DNA from: Pratylenchus scribneri
Lineage: Eukaryota; Nematoda; Chromadorea; Rhabditida; Pratylenchidae
Direction: 5' to 3'
Assembly (NCBI GenBank): GCA_030063045.1
Contig: JAQSEB010000001.1
Coordinates: 4,526,001-4,590,000, forward strand
DNA length: 64,000 nt
In this document: positions 1 to 11,503 of the stretch, piece after piece
Position numbering within the stretch: the first letter of the stretch is position 1
Layout of the letters: every line of letters starts with the position of its first letter
The notes under the pieces: generated by a model
Database searches by the model: none
Seen by the model: only the letters and a program-made list of their open reading frames with translations
What the model was told of the DNA's origin: nothing
Program-made: the position numbers and the translations under genes

Positions 1-228
1 AAATGATATTTTCAATTCAACAAATTCTTTAATTGTTCTTAAATATTCAAGACAAAATCCCAAATTAATTTTCCTTTCGGCATCGTCATCTTTTGGAAAA
101 CATTGCTCATAGAAATCATCATCAAAAAGTGCCGTATTCTCATCCAACGCAAAATTCCATGGCATAAATTTCCATAATATATTGTGCAAATTTATAATGG
201 CTGGCATTGGAAAGTCATTAAAATCGAC
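1..228 (-). CDS. Unrecognised gene, partial (paralogue of the gene at 3682-5098)
   Basis: On the minus strand the frame from 228 down to the window edge is open and aligns along its whole length with the first exon of the gene at 3682-5098: both share FPMP, LDEN, ALFDD, a DDAERKI block and a C-L-x-YLR block. An AAAG acceptor-like site sits at 229-232 at the point where the paralogue has its ATG, but here that codon reads GTC, so either translation starts in an upstream exon or the copy has lost its start. The 3' part lies outside the window. No domain is recognised; composition is acidic and helical. It lies downstream of the secreted gene at 780-2076, the same order as in the second copy, so the pair was duplicated together. 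Confidence 0.5.
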
Positions 229-481
229 CTTTGCAAAATTAAATATTTTATCAAAAAATATTTTGTTTAGAGTTTGTCGAATGTTCGTTAAACCATTATA
301 TTTATGCGGTCTTTTCACTATTTGTATGCCCTCAAAAATTACTTTAAATGCCTGCTGCTTCAAACTTGGCTACTCTATTAATGGGGTTGTACAAAATTGG
401 TTTCATTTTTAGAAAATATAGAAGCAATTTAAAATCGAATTTAGGAATTTTTTCGAATCCAACCGGAACAAACTTAAATTA

Positions 482-722
482 AAACTTACCGGAATCCAAC
501 CGGAAACAAGTTAGATTAAAACTTTCCGGAATCCAACCGGAAAGAAGTTAGATTAAAACTTTCCGGAATCCAACCGGAACAAACTTAGATTAAAACTTTC
601 CGGAATCCAACCGGAACAAACTTAGATTAAAACTTTCCGGAATCCAACCGGAACAAACTTAGATTAAAACTTTCCGGAATCCAACCGGAACAAACTTATT
701 AGATTAAAACTTTGCGGAAACT
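482..722. repeat. TTCCGGAA minisatellite, 37-bp monomer (array 1)
   Basis: About six head-to-tail copies of a 37-bp unit: TTCCGGAATCCAACCGGAAC followed by AAACTTAGATTAAAACT. It fills the spacer between the partial gene at the left edge and the secreted gene at 780-2076. The same monomer recurs at 52145-52310 and, inverted, at 24840-24950. Confidence 0.9.
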
Positions 723-779
723 AACCGGAAAGTATTTGATAATTAATTACCTATACTTATTTAATAATTTTATTTCTAT

Positions 780-2076
780 TTATTTTACCTTCGATTCCTC
801 AGACCAATATAATTTATCCAATTTTTCCAATTGTTCAATGGCAAATTTATTCGCTTTTTTGTATATTTCTTTCCGATTTTCGCGAATTTGTTGCAATTTG
901 GATTCATCAATTTTCGATTCCATCCTCCATCTTTTCATTCGTTCCTCATCCAATTGGTTTTTGTCAAAATATTCTGCCACTTTTTCATTTGTCCATTTTT
1001 GTATCAGCTGTGGTGACAACAATAAGGCCTCAAGTCCATTGGAAGGTTTCCCATAATTATCCTCCAAATCCCACATTTTAATTTCATCAATTGTCCCAAA
1101 AACATCTCGAAATTTCTTATATTCATTTTCATCATTCATCTTTTTCAATGCCTCCATTTCCGTCTTCAAATTGTTTCTCAAATAATAACATTCAACTGGA
1201 AGTTGACCCAATAATTGTATTTCTGGTACTTTTCTGTTATATCATCCCACCCCCCCCCCCCCCCCTAAAAATAGGCGCTTAAGATGAATTACTTTTATTT
1301 TAGATAACAAACACATGAATCAAATGATACCGTGCTGAAAATTATCTTAGAAAATAAATAATACAAAACGGTACTTTCGTCACCATTGTTTTAGAAAATG
1401 ATTATTAGGATAAAGGTTGAGGATACGTGAGATGATAATCTATCCCTAGATTACCCTAACCATACCGGATGGCCCATGAAGATTACCGTTACCTTTCCCC
1501 AGTAGACCCAAAAAATCTGGAGACATATAACCAACAAGTACCAAAAAATTTAGGGGGGCGGGGGCTGATATAGAAGAAAAGTATATTATTCCTTTAAATT
1601 CATGCCCCAACCATCTTTTTCTGTGTATCCATCCAACTTTGAATTTGCAGTTGAAAAGTTGGCAGTTTGTGTGTACATTGATGGGAGAAATGGGCTTGTT
1701 TTGGTTCGGGCAAAGAGCAAATTTTTATTGGCAAATTTTTGGCCAAATGATTGTTTGGATTTGGAATAGGCGGCCAATGTAGATAGAGGCGATCTTTGTT
1801 CCGTCTAAATTGACATAAATTTATTTGATTATTTTTATGTAAAAAGCCTTAATTTTAACATTTTTTAATAATATTAATATTTATGATTATTATTATTACT
1901 TTTTTATTGCCCATCATTATTAACGGTTGATTTGCTGCTGGCAAAATCATCTTTCCGTTGAGGGCATTCAAATTCCGACTTGCTTGCCATAAATGTTTTA
2001 AATTTTTGGTTAATTCAATTTGGCCAATTTTCAAAGAAATGATCAAAAATATCAGAGGAAAATATTTTAAATTCAT
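780..2076 (-). CDS. Predicted secreted protein, unknown function (copy 1 of tandem pair)
   Basis: Three exons on the minus strand: 1900-2076, 1612-1804, 780-1195; the model gives 261 residues and stays in frame through both introns (donors AAA/GTAATA and GATG/GTTGGG, acceptors TTTAG and TTCCAG). Residues 1-20 look like a signal peptide (MNLKYFPLIFLIISLKIGQI). The middle exon ends in GYTEKD and the last exon is charged and helical with EMEALKKMNDENEYKKFRD. It is a clear paralogue of the gene at 5771-6734: same three exons, same phases, same signal peptide. Intron 2 (about 415 nt) is much longer than in the paralogue (50 nt) and holds a poly-C run near 1248-1266. No family is recognised; a secreted lineage-specific protein is inferred from the leader only. 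Confidence 0.7.
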
Positions 2077-2635
2077 CTTTCGGGAAAAAATTATTAAAAT
2101 TGGCGGAATATGAATTTTTCATAAATTAAATTAAACTAATTATTCTCCTAAATATTTTCTTTGCTGTTAGCTATCTCAGTTTTGCCTAATTTTAAATTCT
2201 TTAGGGAGTTAAGAGAATATATCCCATCATTTTAGAATTTTTTATTGCTGGATTTGATTCAATTTAATCGATGAGGAGAATGAAAATGCCAGCGGGTGTC
2301 TTTCATTTGGCAATTGAGTGAAATGCAAAATTGAATGGAGACTGAAAAATGGCGTCTATAAGGCCGAATCATTGGCCAATTTTTGCATAAGTGCATATTG
2401 AGAATTGAATGGCCATGGAAAAAGATCGATACTAATTCCATTGGATTTTGCAATAGCAAATAAGTAAGACGACGGACCTAGGTTAATATTGAATACTGAT
2501 CCTTACGTGAAACACAAAATCAGAATTAGTGAAACACAAAATATGGTAAAAAATATAAGGTAAAGTCACAGCACCAGCATTAAAGGAATATTGTATAATA
2601 GATTTCGAGCCCGCATCCAGGCGGATTTATTTCCA
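2077..2635. other. Upstream region of secreted gene copy 1, no gene seen
   Basis: AT-rich spacer. The stretch around 2235-2290 resembles 7125-7175, the equivalent position above copy 2, so the duplication included some upstream DNA. Open frames here (for example minus 2259-2459) have no counterpart in the second copy. Confidence 0.5.
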
Positions 2636-3605
2636 ACTTTCCGGAAAGTAAGCGGAATTAATTCTTTTCGGTTAAAACTTTCCGGAAAGTAGGCGGAATT
2701 AATTCTTTCCGGTTAAAACTTTCCGGAAAAAAAGCGGAATAAATTCTTTCCGGTTAAAACTTTCCGGAAAATAGGCGGAATTAATTCTTTCCGTTAAAAC
2801 TTTCCGGAAAATAGGCGGAATTAATTCTTTCCGGTTAAAACTTTCCGGAAAATAGGCGGAATAAATTCTTTCCGGTTAAAACTTTCCGGAAAATAGGCGG
2901 AATTAATTCTTTCCGTTAAAACTTTCCGGAAAATAGGCGGAATTAATTCTTTCCGGTTAAAACATTCCGGAAAAAAAGCGGAATAAATTCTTTCCGGTTA
3001 AAACTTTCCGGAAAATAGGCGGAATTAATTCTTTCCGTTAAAACTTTCCGGAAAATAGGCGGAATTAATTCTTTCCGGTTAAAACTTTCCGGAAAATAGG
3101 CGGAATTAATTCTTTCCGGTTAAAACTTTCCGGAAAATAGGCGGAATTAATTCTTTCCGGTTAAAACTTTCCGGAAAATAGGCGGAATTAATTCTTTCCG
3201 GTTAAAACTTTCCGGAAAATAGGCAGAATTAATTCTTTCCGGTTAAAACTTTCCGGAAAATAGGCGGAATTAATTCTTTCCGTTAAAACTTTCCGGAAAA
3301 TAGGCGGAATTAATTCTTTCCGGTTAAAACTTTCCGGAAAATAGGCGGAATTAATTCTTTCCGGTTAAAACTTTCCGGAAAATAGGCGGAATTAATTCTT
3401 TCCGGTTAAAACTTTCCGGAAAATAGGCAGAATTAATTCTTTCCGGTTAAAACTTTCCGGAAAGTAGGCGGAATTAATTCTTTCCGGTTAAAACTTTCCG
3501 GAAAATAGGCGGAATTAATTCTTTCCGTTAAAACTTTCCGGAAAATAGGCGGAATTAATTCTTTCCGGTTAAAACTTTCCGGAAAATAGGCAGAATTAAT
3601 TCTTT
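2636..3605. repeat. TTCCGGAA minisatellite, 41-bp monomer (array 2, largest)
   Basis: About 24 tandem copies of a 40/41-bp unit made of TTCCGGAAAATAGGCGGAAT then TAATTCTTTCCGGTTAAAACT. Copies differ by single bases (AAAATAG, AAAGTAG, AAAAAAG) and by loss of one G (CCGTTAAAAC). Same monomer as arrays at 6793-7015, 24735-24840, 33780-34272, 38440-38822 and 59960-60110. Confidence 0.95.
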
Positions 3606-3681
3606 TTTTTCTTTTCAATTAAAAATATGCAAAAATAAATGCAATTGATGAATTTCATCTCAAAAGTGTCCTTTTCCATTT

Positions 3682-5098
3682 TCATTGGAATTCTTCTTCC
3701 GTTAATTTTGGATCAATTAACAAATAAATTTGTGCAATATATCCAATCATTTTTGCTTCACTTTTTGTCATAATTTCACGTCCAATGAATTTCTCAATTT
3801 CTTCAATATTCCCTCTTTCCATTTTCAATGCCCAATTTCTGTCCATTTTATTTTTGTATCCCATAATTTCCATTTGCGCATGAATTCCTTTTATTGCATT
3901 CATTTGTGCTTCTTCATCTCCCAATTTTGCCGTTGAATTTTTATTTTTAATTTCTTTATTTTTATTTTCATCATCCACATAACCAAATGCGCATAAACCA
4001 CAATTGGTAAAATTTTCCATAATCAATTGTTGAATTCGAAGTTTTTTTGCGTAAAATTTCATCTACAAAAATGTGAAAAATGTAATAAAAAATAGAATGG
4101 TGAAAAAATTTTGCATTTATGTGCTGTGTGTCAATGTCAATGTCAATGCCAACAATGCCTACTAAGGAGTCTTTTTTATTCGTCCTACTGTAGCCCCGCT
4201 TTTTTGCCTAATCGCCCTGTCACCCAATCAATCAAATAGTGCCCCAATCTGACTTTTTAACCCAACCCTTTTCCCTCTTCTATTGCCCTTTTTACCCTTC
4301 ACATTTTCCCGCACAATTAAAAAAGAATAATATTTTAAATATTTATTCACTAGTTCGTCGGGCCAACTAGGAGCTTATAGGAAGGCTTGAATGCCTGCTG
4401 GGGTGAGAGCCTAGGCCCACCCTTGCCCCGAAACAACTTTAGCCCAGATTGGGAGTTGGACTAATACTTAAAATAATTCAGAATCCTCCTCTTTCCCTTC
4501 CCCTTCTCCCTTGGTCATATCAGCCAACATTATTTGCAAAAATAAAAATGCCAATCTAACAATGAGTTTTAGAATAATTCTCTTAACTAATAAATAAAAT
4601 ATCTAACTAATTTCATTAGTAGTTTTAATTTTAACATGAATTGCCATTAAATTACCCAACCTTTGCCAATTCCTCCAATTTTGACTCATTTAATTCGGCA
4701 GCTTGAGCCAACATTGCAGCATTTAAAGCCAATTCTGCCATTTCAAAATACAATTTAAATGATTCCAAATCGATCATTGTTGCTTGAATTGCTTCCTTCC
4801 TTTTTATTTTTGATAATACATTGAAATGCAATTCTTGTTGAATTAAAAGTGATTGTAATTCTTTGTGAAAAAATGATATTTTCTCATCAACTTTGCCCTC
4901 ATATTCCCTTAAATATTGAAGACAAAAAGTCAAATCAATTTTCCTTTCGGCATCATCATTTTTTGTAAAACATTTCTCATAAAATGAATCATCAAAAAGT
5001 GCTTTATTTTCATCTAATACCAAATATTTTTGCATAAATTTTGATAATATTTGGTCCAAATGTTTGTCATCTGGCATTGGAAATTCACCCAATTTCAT
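3682..5098 (-). CDS. Unrecognised two-exon gene, second copy of tandem pair
   Basis: Modelled as exon 1 5098-4661 and exon 2 4062-3682 (272 residues). Exon 1 starts MKLGEFPMPDDKHLDQ and its C-terminal half is helical and Ala/Leu/Glu-rich. The donor AAAG/GTTGGG and the acceptor TTTTTGTAG join in phase 0. The intron of 598 nt contains a copy of an interspersed repeat (4120-4480), which may explain its length. Alternatively these are two genes, since exon 1 also runs to a stop at 4652 and exon 2 begins with ATG. Exon 2 contains NFTNCGLCAFGY and a charged helical C-terminus. The TTTTTCAAG before the ATG could be a further acceptor or a trans-splice site. Exon 1 is paralogous to 1-228. No function can be assigned. 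Confidence 0.5.
4120..4480 (-). repeat. Interspersed repeat family R330, copy 1
   Basis: One of four copies of a roughly 300-360 bp dispersed sequence (others near 43075-43370, 55580-55850, 61220-61370). Shared landmarks in this orientation are AACAATGCCTA, ATTCGTCCTACTGTA, GCCCCGCTTTTTTGCC, ATCGCCCTGTCACC and CAATCAAATA. The ends are not inverted repeats of each other, so the element type is undecided. Confidence 0.75.
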
Positions 5099-5439
5099 CT
5101 TGAAAAAGTAATATTTTTATCAAGCAATAATTCTTTGTATTAAATCACTATTAGTTAAGCGACATTTAGTATTCATTTCGACCTTTTTATTCACCATCCA
5201 AACCACCATAAATTACTTGATGACTCTACTCTACATACTGACGCGGTAGAGGACAATTAAATAGCTGTTTCAATTTTTGGTTCAGAATTCAACAAGGAAT
5301 AAATGTATTCATAAAAGCGACAAACCATTTAAATTCCAAATTGTCCTCTCTAGAAAGTGGCTTATCTGGATTTTTAAAAAATTACATTTCTTTGAATGCA
5401 ATAAACACTAACATTTTGAGGAAAAGCTGCTTATTTTAA

Positions 5440-5650
5440 TTAATTTAACATTTCAAAAAATTATCAAATCCACTTTTTAGACGACATAAATGGCTTTCAA
5501 ATGGCATATCGCCATCCCCGAATTCATTTCTTCCTTGTTGAGTTATGGCCAAAAAATAGCAAAGCCACTTTTTAGAAGACATTTGGGGCTTTCAAATGAC
5601 ATATTGCCTTCCCGAATTCATTTCTTCCTTGTTGAGAAACTTTGGCCAAA
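5440..5650. repeat. Direct duplication of about 110 bp
   Basis: The spacer between the two minus-strand genes holds two head-to-tail copies of a segment with CCACTTTTTAGA, GGCTTTCAAATG and GAATTCATTTCTTCCTTGTT. The remainder of 5099-5770 shows no gene. Confidence 0.75.
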
Positions 5651-5770
5651 AAGAATGGTCAGTTGACTCTATCGGAATCGGAATGCAATTCTACCCTAAT
5701 AAATCAATTAATTATGTATTTAATCCACATAACTAAATTCTTTGACAAACCCATCCATTTAAATTATTCG

Positions 5771-6734
5771 TTAATTAATTCCCAATAAAATTACCCTCGA
5801 TTTCTCGGACCAATAATATTTATGCAATTTTATCAGTTGTTCAAAGGCAAATTCATTCGCTTTTTTGAATATTTCTTCACGGTGTTGGCGAATTTGCCAT
5901 AATTTTGGTTCATCAATTTCCACCTCCATTGCCCATCTTGACAATCTTTTCGGCCTTTCCTCATCGAAACGGGCAACTTTTTCCAAATGTTCCTTCAACT
6001 TTTCTTCTGTCCATTTTATTTGTTTTAAATCACACCAAATATTGGCCTCATGATCATTTGGAGGTGGTCCGTATTTATCCTCTAAATCCCACATTTTAAT
6101 TTCATTAATTGTCCCAAAAATATCTCTAAATTTTTTATATTCATTTTCATCATTCATCTTTTTCAATGCCTCCATTTCCGTTTTCAAATTATTTCTCAAA
6201 TAATAGCGTTCAACTGGAAATTAAAAACAGCATAGTTTTCATTCAAGCCCAAAAGCCAAAACCATCTTTTTCTGTGTATCCCATTGGCAATTTAGGCATC
6301 GGCATTGTATTTGCCGTTACGGTTGAAAATTTGGCAATTTGCGTGGACAGTGATGGAAGGAAATTTAATGATTTGGTTCGCACAATTGTTGGAGTTTTAT
6401 TGGTTAATGATTGGCCAATTGATGGTCTGGAATAGTCGGCCATCATTGATGTTGATGGCAAATGCGATCTTTGTTCCATCTTAATTTTTATTTATTAGCT
6501 AATTTTTGCAGAAATTAGATTTAAAATCAAACATTCCCTCATATAATATTAAGAATTTACTTTATTATTATTCGTCGTTAATGATTGTTTTGCCGCAAAA
6601 ATCCTCTCTGCGTTGAAGGCATTCCGATTCAGCTTCCGACCCGCTAGCAATATTTGATTGATTCCGGTCGACTCAATTTCACCAATTTTCAAGGAAATAA
6701 TAAAAATTATCAGGAATAAATATTTTGAATTCAT
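5771..6734 (-). CDS. Predicted secreted protein, unknown function (copy 2 of tandem pair)
   Basis: Exons 6561-6734, 6263-6479 and 5771-6213, 277 residues. Intron 1 uses AAA/GTAAAT and an AAAATTAAG acceptor; intron 2 is 49-50 nt (GATG/GTTTTG to TTTCCAG). The ATG at 6734 was chosen over an upstream in-frame ATG at 6764 because it gives a clean leader (MNSKYLFLIIFIISLKIG) that aligns with copy 1. The last exon shares EMEALKKMNDENEYKKFRD with copy 1 and then diverges, ending SEKSRVILLGIN. A TTCCGGAA array (6793-7015) lies directly upstream of the start. Function unknown. The hydrophobic leader followed by a charged helical body is consistent with export. Confidence 0.72.
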
Positions 6735-6792
6735 CTTTTGATAAATTAATATTAAATATACCAATTGGCAGAGAATTAAATTAAAGGCGATT

Positions 6793-7015
6793 TATTTTTC
6801 CGGAAAATAGGCGGAATTATTTCTTTCCGGTTAAAACTTTCCGGAAACTAGGCGGAATTAATTCTTTCCGGTTAAAACTTTCCGGAAAACAGGCGGAATT
6901 AATTCTTTCCGGTTAAAATTTTCCGGAAAACAGGCGGAATTAATTCTTTTCGGTTAAACTTTCCGGAAAATAAGCGGAATTAATTCTTTCCGTTAAAATT
7001 TTCGGGAAAAAAGGC
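6793..7015. repeat. TTCCGGAA minisatellite (array 3), promoter-proximal
   Basis: About 5-6 degenerate copies of the 41-bp monomer of array 2 in the same orientation, beginning about 60 bp upstream of the ATG at 6734. The rest of 7016-7708 is AT-rich with no gene I can support. Confidence 0.9.
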
Positions 7016-7708
7016 GGAATTAATATTAAATGAATATTTTAAGTTCGATAGATATTCTAATAAAATTTAATGAATTATTTTTAATTCTATATTAATTCTA
7101 AAATGTAGAGAAAGTTGAGCGAATAATTTTTTATTTTATTATTGTTGAGTTTGATTAGCATCGATTATCAATGAAAATGGAGAGCTGATCAGATCTTTTC
7201 GCCATGGCTTATGCCAGACCAATGGACCTTTTTCTGTGGCCCATTTCGAACAGAATATCATTGAAGAAAGAGAAGATCGAAGGAGGGTGAACGAAAATGA
7301 TGGATTCTGGGAATGGCAAACAAGACGATGGGCACGGTCATATCGGACGAATGGGGGAGGGGAAGGATCAATTTTTGCTTATGATTTTGTCAACAACATA
7401 TGTTTTTATCCAAAAATAATACATTTATGTAGTTTATTAATTTTTATTATCGTTGAATTTGCTAATTTTAATCCATTTATTTGGCCACCAAAGCATTGGA
7501 AAAAACGGAGTATATAATGAAAAAGTTGGTCAAATTTTTAATATTTTCTCCAAAATATTTCCAAAAACGATTCATTCAAGTGTCTACCGATTTCATTGAA
7601 ATCATATTTTGCACCATTTATGGGCCAAAACCGGTTCCTTCCCCATTATATAAATACCCAAAATAGACCACCTAATTCCCTCTTCATTCATTAACATTTC
7701 AAAAAAAA

Positions 7709-8164
7709 ATGAACAATCATCGGCCACTGCCTGTGGAATTATTGGCCGATATTTTCGGCGCAATCCACCTTAAATCGACCTATAATTCCCCTGAAGAATG
7801 GCATCAATCTGTTGAACTTTTAACACTTTCCAAATGTGCCTATAAATTTGGAAGTCAACCTTTCAGAAAAAGGAAGGTTTTACCTTTGCCGTGTTTTTTA
7901 ATGGAAATTTAATTTGTTCAAAATTAGGAACTTCTTCTCAAAACTATCTCCAATTTGAATGAATATTTGTCGAAAACGGAAGAAACGCTTTCGCGTGTGG
8001 AAAATTGGACACTTGAAAGGCATCAAGAAGATGAACCAAAACGAAGGGCAATTGCCGAGGAACATCGGGCACAAATTCAGGAAGCCAGATGCTGGAATTC
8101 ATGGATTTTCCAATATCACTACAAAGTGCTAGTGTGGAATTTACGAAGAGAGAATCAACATTAG
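7709..8164 (+). CDS. Small F-box-like protein with coiled-coil tail
   Basis: Two exons, 7709-7876 and 7928-8164, 134 residues; the 51-nt intron has donor AAG/GTTTTA and acceptor AAATTAG and keeps the frame. Residues 6-20 (PLPVELLADIFGAI) match the F-box start pattern L-P-x-E-L-L-x-x-I-F. The second exon is charged and helical (YLSKTEETLSRVEN, then an E/R/Q-rich stretch), probably a coiled coil. F-box proteins link substrates to SCF ubiquitin ligases through SKP1. Nematodes carry large, rapidly changing F-box families, but here only the short N-terminal motif supports the call and no substrate domain is seen. A poly-A run precedes the ATG. Confidence 0.5.
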
Positions 8165-8969
8165 AAGTGAAAATTTATTACAAAAATTGAGGAATTATTA
8201 AATTAAGTACATTTTAGTATAGTTTTTTATCAGATGAAATTTATTTTAATTAATTAATTAGTAATTCGATGTACATTCTAAATAAATTTATTGTGCCCCA
8301 ATTACGAATTAATCAATGAATTTATTCAAATAAAATGACGAATGCTATGCTGGCATTTTTAAGGGGGATGTTTGCATTGCCGGTCGCTTAAGCCGAGAGC
8401 GAAAAAGCAGTGGTTTCGGATGATCTAGGCCGTGAAAGAAATTTATCTCTTATTTGTCAGTTCTCTATTATTTATTCTTTTATCCTCCATCTCTAATTTC
8501 GGATTAAATTTATAGGCAAATCGTAAAATTGTAAAAAAAATCTTTTGTTGTCCTAGTGAATTATGCACTTTTAATTTTGGTATTTATCCTTTATATCGCC
8601 CTACCCTGCTGCTGCTGTCTTTTAATAAATCATTTATGGTAGCTTATCGTTTGTATCGTAATTCAGAGGAATATGTTTGGTTGGGTTATATGGGGCTTGG
8701 GGCCAATATAATGTACGGTTGATTTGTATGAATTTCCTTCAAAATGATCCGTGCATATTTGATGCTTTCAAAATTCATATGAACCTAAAAACATATAGAA
8801 TAGGTAAAGGTTGCCAACTCCAAATCAAATCCTACATTTACTTACAAAAATTCGAGAAAAATAGGCCAACAATTTTCTTAAATGCTTTAAAATATTTTAA
8901 ATTGCAATTTAAAGGCTAATAAAATTTATTTATTCCATTTATTCCAGAGATTATCTATTCTGAATTCTG
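8165..8969. other. Spacer without a supported gene
   Basis: AT-rich intergenic DNA between the F-box-like gene and the phosphodiesterase gene. An 80-codon open frame at 8677-8919 (+) has no splice support or recognisable domain. Confidence 0.5.
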
Positions 8970-10567
8970 ATGAATATTTTTTCATTTTTATCCATTTTTT
9001 GTTTTTTATCTTCACGTTTTTGCCCCGAAACAAATGAGAATTCGAATAAAATTGATGGAGAAAAATTGGAAAACGATGTAAAGGAGCCGTTTTTGAAACC
9101 AAATAATGTTGAGGAAACTCAAGCAAAAAATGGCCAAGATAAATTAGAAAAACAAAACATTGAAAAGGAAAAAAGTAAATCAGATGAAAAGGAGAAGCCC
9201 TACACTATGGAACAGTCAAAATTGCCCGGAGGCAAAAATCAAGAAAATGAAAATGGAAATGTTAAAATTGTGGAGAAAAATGAATCAGAAAATAATGGAG
9301 AAAACCGCGAATTCGGCCTTCTTCGAGTGATGACATTGAACACATGGATTGCTGGCCAAATGGTGGAAAATGGCTTGCAAAAAATTGTCAAACACATTCG
9401 CCAAGTCGATGCGGACATTATACTCCTACAAGTCTCAAATTGCCACTTTTTACAAAATAATTCTTGAATTCACTTCCATTTATTAGGAAATGCGCAAAGA
9501 AAGATTGAAATCTTTGATTGAAGAATTGGGCCAAGGATGGGATGGGGTTGAGGTGGACACGGATGAGGCATTGATCACCAAACATCAGGCTTGGCCATTG
9601 AATGAATTAAATTAATTTCAATTAATTTTGATTCCAGATTATCTCAAAAGAGAACATTCCCTTGACGGGAAATGGCATTGGTGCCAAAATTCACATTCCC
9701 CGCCTGAATATGACAGTGAATGCCATTTCGCTGCATTTGAACCCGTTTATTTATGGTCCCCATGAATTTGTGTTCGGCAAAGGTTCCACATCGGAAAGGG
9801 AGAAAATGGCAATGAGGGGTGATTTTGTGGAGAATGGGAGATGGCCAGGACGATTGGTTGGAATCAACAAATTGTTGGAGCATTCTTTCGTGAAAGAGGC
9901 CATGCAGAAATCCACCGTTGTTGGTCCAGAAGGCGAAGCGTTGATTCTGGGAGGGGATTTCAACGAACCATCCCATTTCGACTGGACAGAGGACACAATG
10001 TAAATGGGGCAAACATTTGTAAATTTGTGAATTTCTTCCGGATTTAGACATCAACATGGCGGCTTCAAATTTGAATGGCCAGTGACAAAACGTCTAGCGG
10101 AAGTGGGGCTGATTGACTCATTCCGGCGATTGCATCCGGACGAGGCGGAAGAACCGGGTAGGTGAAAAGACCGTTCAGGATAAATTGTTGAATTCAATAA
10201 AGCCACATTTCCAATTCCATTACATTTTGGAAACCTTCCCTTTACCTCGATTCTATGGGAATTAATTTAATTAAAATTCTCATAATTAATTTCCAATTAT
10301 AATTCCTACTTAATAATCCTGTTAGCCTTTTAAGGGAACACTTGGTCTCCAATCCAAAAACATTTTGACCCTGACAATTGGCAAGAAGGGGACCATGAAC
10401 CGCAAGACCGAATTGACTTCATTTTTTATCGTTCCCATCGTTTTCGGCCTCTCTTCAGTTTTGTTTACGTTGGAGAACAGGCGAAAAACAATGAAAAACC
10501 GAATTTCAAGGAAAATAATTGGCCATCGGACCATGCCGCCGTCGTTGCCGATTTTGAAGTGCTTTAA
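8970..10567 (+). CDS. Secreted endonuclease/exonuclease/phosphatase (EEP) superfamily enzyme
   Basis: Five exons: 8970-9431, 9487-9588, 9638-9999, 10048-10157, 10335-10567; 422 residues. Residues 1-18 form a probable signal peptide, 20-115 a Lys/Glu/Asn-rich low-complexity linker, and 118-422 a DNase I-like EEP fold. Visible catalytic motifs are LNTW (Asn124), LLQE (Glu155, created across the first splice), GGDFN (Asp295, Asn297), NTWSP across intron 4, and WPSDHAAV (Asp411, His412). These match the metal-dependent phosphodiesterase set of DNase I, sphingomyelinase and inositol phosphatase relatives; substrate cannot be chosen from sequence. Intron 2 (9589-9637) starts with GC: a GC-AG intron is the only join that preserves TKHQ/IISKE. 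A minisatellite follows the gene. Confidence 0.82.
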
Positions 10568-10799
10568 CCGGTGGAAGGAAAAAGATGAATATGATGAGGA
10601 GGAAGAAGTTTATTTCAATTTAATTTCGATTATATTTTTTCTTTGCTTCTCAACTTTCCATTACCCATACAATTAATTGTATTTGTCATTTTTGCATAAA
10701 AACATCAAAAAATTTTGGCATTATTGAAAAATTGTCAAGTCCCGTCTTACAAGAAGAGAATTATATTATTCTAAATTGTTAGCCAAACAGTCAATTTAT

Positions 10800-11352
10800 T
10801 TTTTCCGGAAAAAGGCGGAATTAATTCTTTCCCATCCCAGTTAAAACTTTACGGAAAATGTTCGCCAAAATGTTTTCAACTCTTTCCGGAAAATGTTCGC
10901 CAAAATGTTTTTAATTCTTTCCGGAAAATTTTCGCCAAAATGTTTTTAATTCTTTCCGGAAAATGTTCGCCAAAATGTTTTTAATTCTTTCCGGAAAATG
11001 TTCGCCAAAATTTTTTTAATTCTTTACGGAAAATGTTCGCCAAAATGTTTTTAATTCTTTCCGGAAAATGTTCGCCAAAATGTTTTTAATTCTTTCCGGA
11101 AAATGTTCGCCAAAATGTTTTTAATTCTTTCCGGAAAATGTTCGCCAAAATGTTTTTAATTCTTTCCGGAAAATTCGCCAAAATGTTTTTAATTCTTTCC
11201 GGAAAATGTTCGCCAAAATGTTTTTAATTCTTTCCGGAAAATGTTCGCCAAAATGTTTTTAATTCTTTCCGGAAAATGTTCGCCAAAATGTTTTTAATTC
11301 TTTCCGGAAAATGTTCGCCAAAATGTTTTTAATTCATTCCGGAAAATGTTCA
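10800..11352. repeat. TTCCGGAA minisatellite, 35-bp monomer (array 4)
   Basis: About 15 copies of a 35-bp unit: CCGGAAAATGTTCGCCAAAA followed by TGTTTTTAATTCTTT. It fills the convergent spacer between the EEP gene (ends 10567) and the NSE2 gene (3' end 11504). Only the TTCCGGAA core is shared with the other arrays. The flanks 10568-10799 and 11353-11503 show no gene. Confidence 0.95.
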
Positions 11353-11503
11353 CCGAATATTTCTTATATATAAATAAAATAAGAATGATGATTTATTGAA
11401 ATTTAATTTATTCAAAAAAAGTCGAAAGGCAAATAAAATTAAAATAAATAAAATTGGCAGAGATCAGAAAATTGTTTTATTCTTCTGGAATTATATCATC
11501 TCA

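Noticed and set aside
2636..3605. CRISPR-like array (short regular repeats)
   Set aside because: There are no unique spacers; every unit is the same minisatellite monomer and the DNA is eukaryotic.
8677..8919. 80-codon plus-strand open frame upstream of the EEP gene
   Set aside because: No start context, domain or splice link to the downstream gene.
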